This document shows positions 63,390-64,000 of a DNA stretch of 64,000 bases, in pieces. How positions within the stretch are numbered: the stretch's first letter is position 1; each line of letters opens with the position of its first letter. Source of the stretch: Larkinella knui (GTDB lineage Bacteria; Bacteroidota; Bacteroidia; Cytophagales; Spirosomataceae); the NCBI RefSeq assembly GCF_003858645.1, contig NZ_RQJP01000003.1, positions 124,001 to 188,000 of the forward strand, in the 5' to 3' direction. Below the pieces are notes generated by a model. It was not told the DNA's origin and did not search any database. It was given only the letters and a program-made list of their open reading frames with translations. A program made the position numbers and the translations under genes.

Positions 63390-63420
63390 GAGCCGGTAGT
63401 GGGACGAGCACTACCGGCTC
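63390..63420. terminator. Hairpin between fecR and susC
   Basis: GAGCCGGTAGTG (63390-63401) and its perfect complement (63409-63420) with a 7-base loop lie 12 bases after the FecR stop. On the minus strand there is no clear T-run, so it may weaken rather than stop transcription into susC, or stabilise the upstream mRNA. Confidence 0.7.
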
Positions 63421-63432
63421 TCTCTTTGCATT

Positions 63433-64000
63433 CTACTTACATCCTTTTGAATAAATAACTATTTGTGTATCAATTACTTCGTAAGAGGCATGAATGGTTT
63501 GGCACAGCATATCAAGTTTTTCAAACAAGGTTTCATTGGTGAGTGTCGCCGTAATCTGGCAGTGTTTCAGGACTTCCTCGTCATACACAATCTCGATCCC
63601 ATAGGCCTTGCTCAAGGCCTGAAAAATTCGGCTTGCCGGTGTTTCAGTATAGCTAATTTCGGGATGGCTGGCCGATGGCTGAAGCGGCATGGGTTGTTCA
63701 ATGAGGGACTTAGCCAATCGGTCACCGGCTTTCGACAGTGCCACCTGCTGATTAGGCGTTAATACCACGCCCTCCGGTTTTTCCAGTTTTTTACGCACGT
63801 CGCTCGTTCGGAAAACGGAAACTTTACCAGTTTTGACGATCACCCGGTTCTCCTGGGTTATGGCATCCGCTTTGATCCAGAAACTGGTGCCCAGAACCCG
63901 GGTTACCAATTTCTCCGTAATGACCAGAAAGGGCCGGGACGGATTGCGCGTGACTTCAAAAAAAGCATCGCCTTTCAGGTAAGTCCGGCGTTCGGTTTCA
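63433..64000 (-). CDS. FecR-family anti-sigma regulator (5' end beyond the window)
   Basis: About 189 C-terminal residues; the N-terminal part and start are missing. Visible: the FecR domain end (ETERRTYLKGDAFFEVTRN...FLVITEKLVTRVLGTSFWIKA ... RVIVKTGKVSVF) and the C-terminal DUF4974-type part (RIFQALSKAYGIEIVYDEEVLKHCQITATLTNETLFEKLDMLCQTIHASYEVIDTQIVIYSKGC), which contacts the STN domain of SusC. FecR passes the uptake signal to a sigma factor; it controls the SusC/SusD/sulfatase locus downstream. Confidence 0.92.
   Translation of the reverse strand, partial: ETERRTYLKGDAFFEVTRNPSRPFLVITEKLVTRVLGTSFWIKADAITQENRVIVKTGKVSVFRTSDVRKKLEKPEGVVLTPNQQVALSKAGDRLAKSLIEQPMPLQPSASHPEISYTETPASRIFQALSKAYGIEIVYDEEVLKHCQITATLTNETLFEKLDMLCQTIHASYEVIDTQIVIYSKGCK

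Overview
The window looks like a chromosomal segment of a Bacteroidota bacterium, most likely order Cytophagales (Spirosoma/Larkinella-like). This rests on three SusC/SusD pairs, FecR-type regulation, a type IX secretion C-terminal sorting domain, outer-membrane beta-barrel receptors with carboxypeptidase-like N-terminal domains, promoter motifs of the Bacteroidota type (TAnnTTTG at -7) and weak Shine-Dalgarno signals. Genus is an inference. No rRNA or tRNA gene, CRISPR array, prophage or intact insertion sequence was recognised.

Layout. 1-4161 (minus): operon for a Tat-exported molybdenum hydroxylase, one 2Fe-2S subunit and two tandem molybdopterin subunits, the last cut by the left edge. 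5061-7750 (plus): a Tat-signal protein of unknown family and an M19-type dipeptidase. 7814-20939 (minus): two SusC/SusD pairs, two small lipoproteins and a secreted M43 metalloprotease, plausibly a protein- or peptide-uptake locus. 21651-29010: a lipoprotein, an orphan LytS-type kinase, a beta-barrel receptor, an NTF2-like protein, a patatin and a metallo-beta-lactamase-fold hydrolase. 29600-31870 (minus): modABC molybdate importer, with a ModE-like operator against the modA start codon. 32145-33345: an AT-rich Mrr-type restriction gene and a small membrane protein. 33591-39156: sugar catabolism genes (TIM-barrel isomerase, two Gfo/Idh/MocA oxidoreductases, divergent MFS transporter) interrupted by a four-helix-bundle (S23/IVP) gene framed by word-like repeats. 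39316-46961: small membrane protein, bifunctional malic enzyme, DUF4385 protein, ECF sigma factor with a membrane partner, and a beta-barrel receptor. 47318-54109: ROK kinase, FAD reductase, SDR, small ORF, methyltransferase, TetR regulator, amidohydrolase. 54123-64000 (minus): FecR (partial), SusC with STN domain, SusD, glycerophosphodiesterase and two sulfatases.

How it fits together. modABC would supply molybdate for the cofactor of the left-edge hydroxylase. The two Sus regions look like separate nutrient-uptake loci: one paired with a protease, the other with phosphodiester and sulfate-ester hydrolases and controlled by FecR. The Gfo/Idh cluster looks like an oxidative sugar pathway with its own importer.

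No clearly new multi-gene defence or mobile system was found. The most unusual signals are non-coding: long perfect palindromes built from short repeated words in several intergenic gaps, one family of which frames and supplies the start codon of the four-helix-bundle gene; a ModE-like operator fused to the modA promoter and start codon; and palindromes at the start of two other transcription units.
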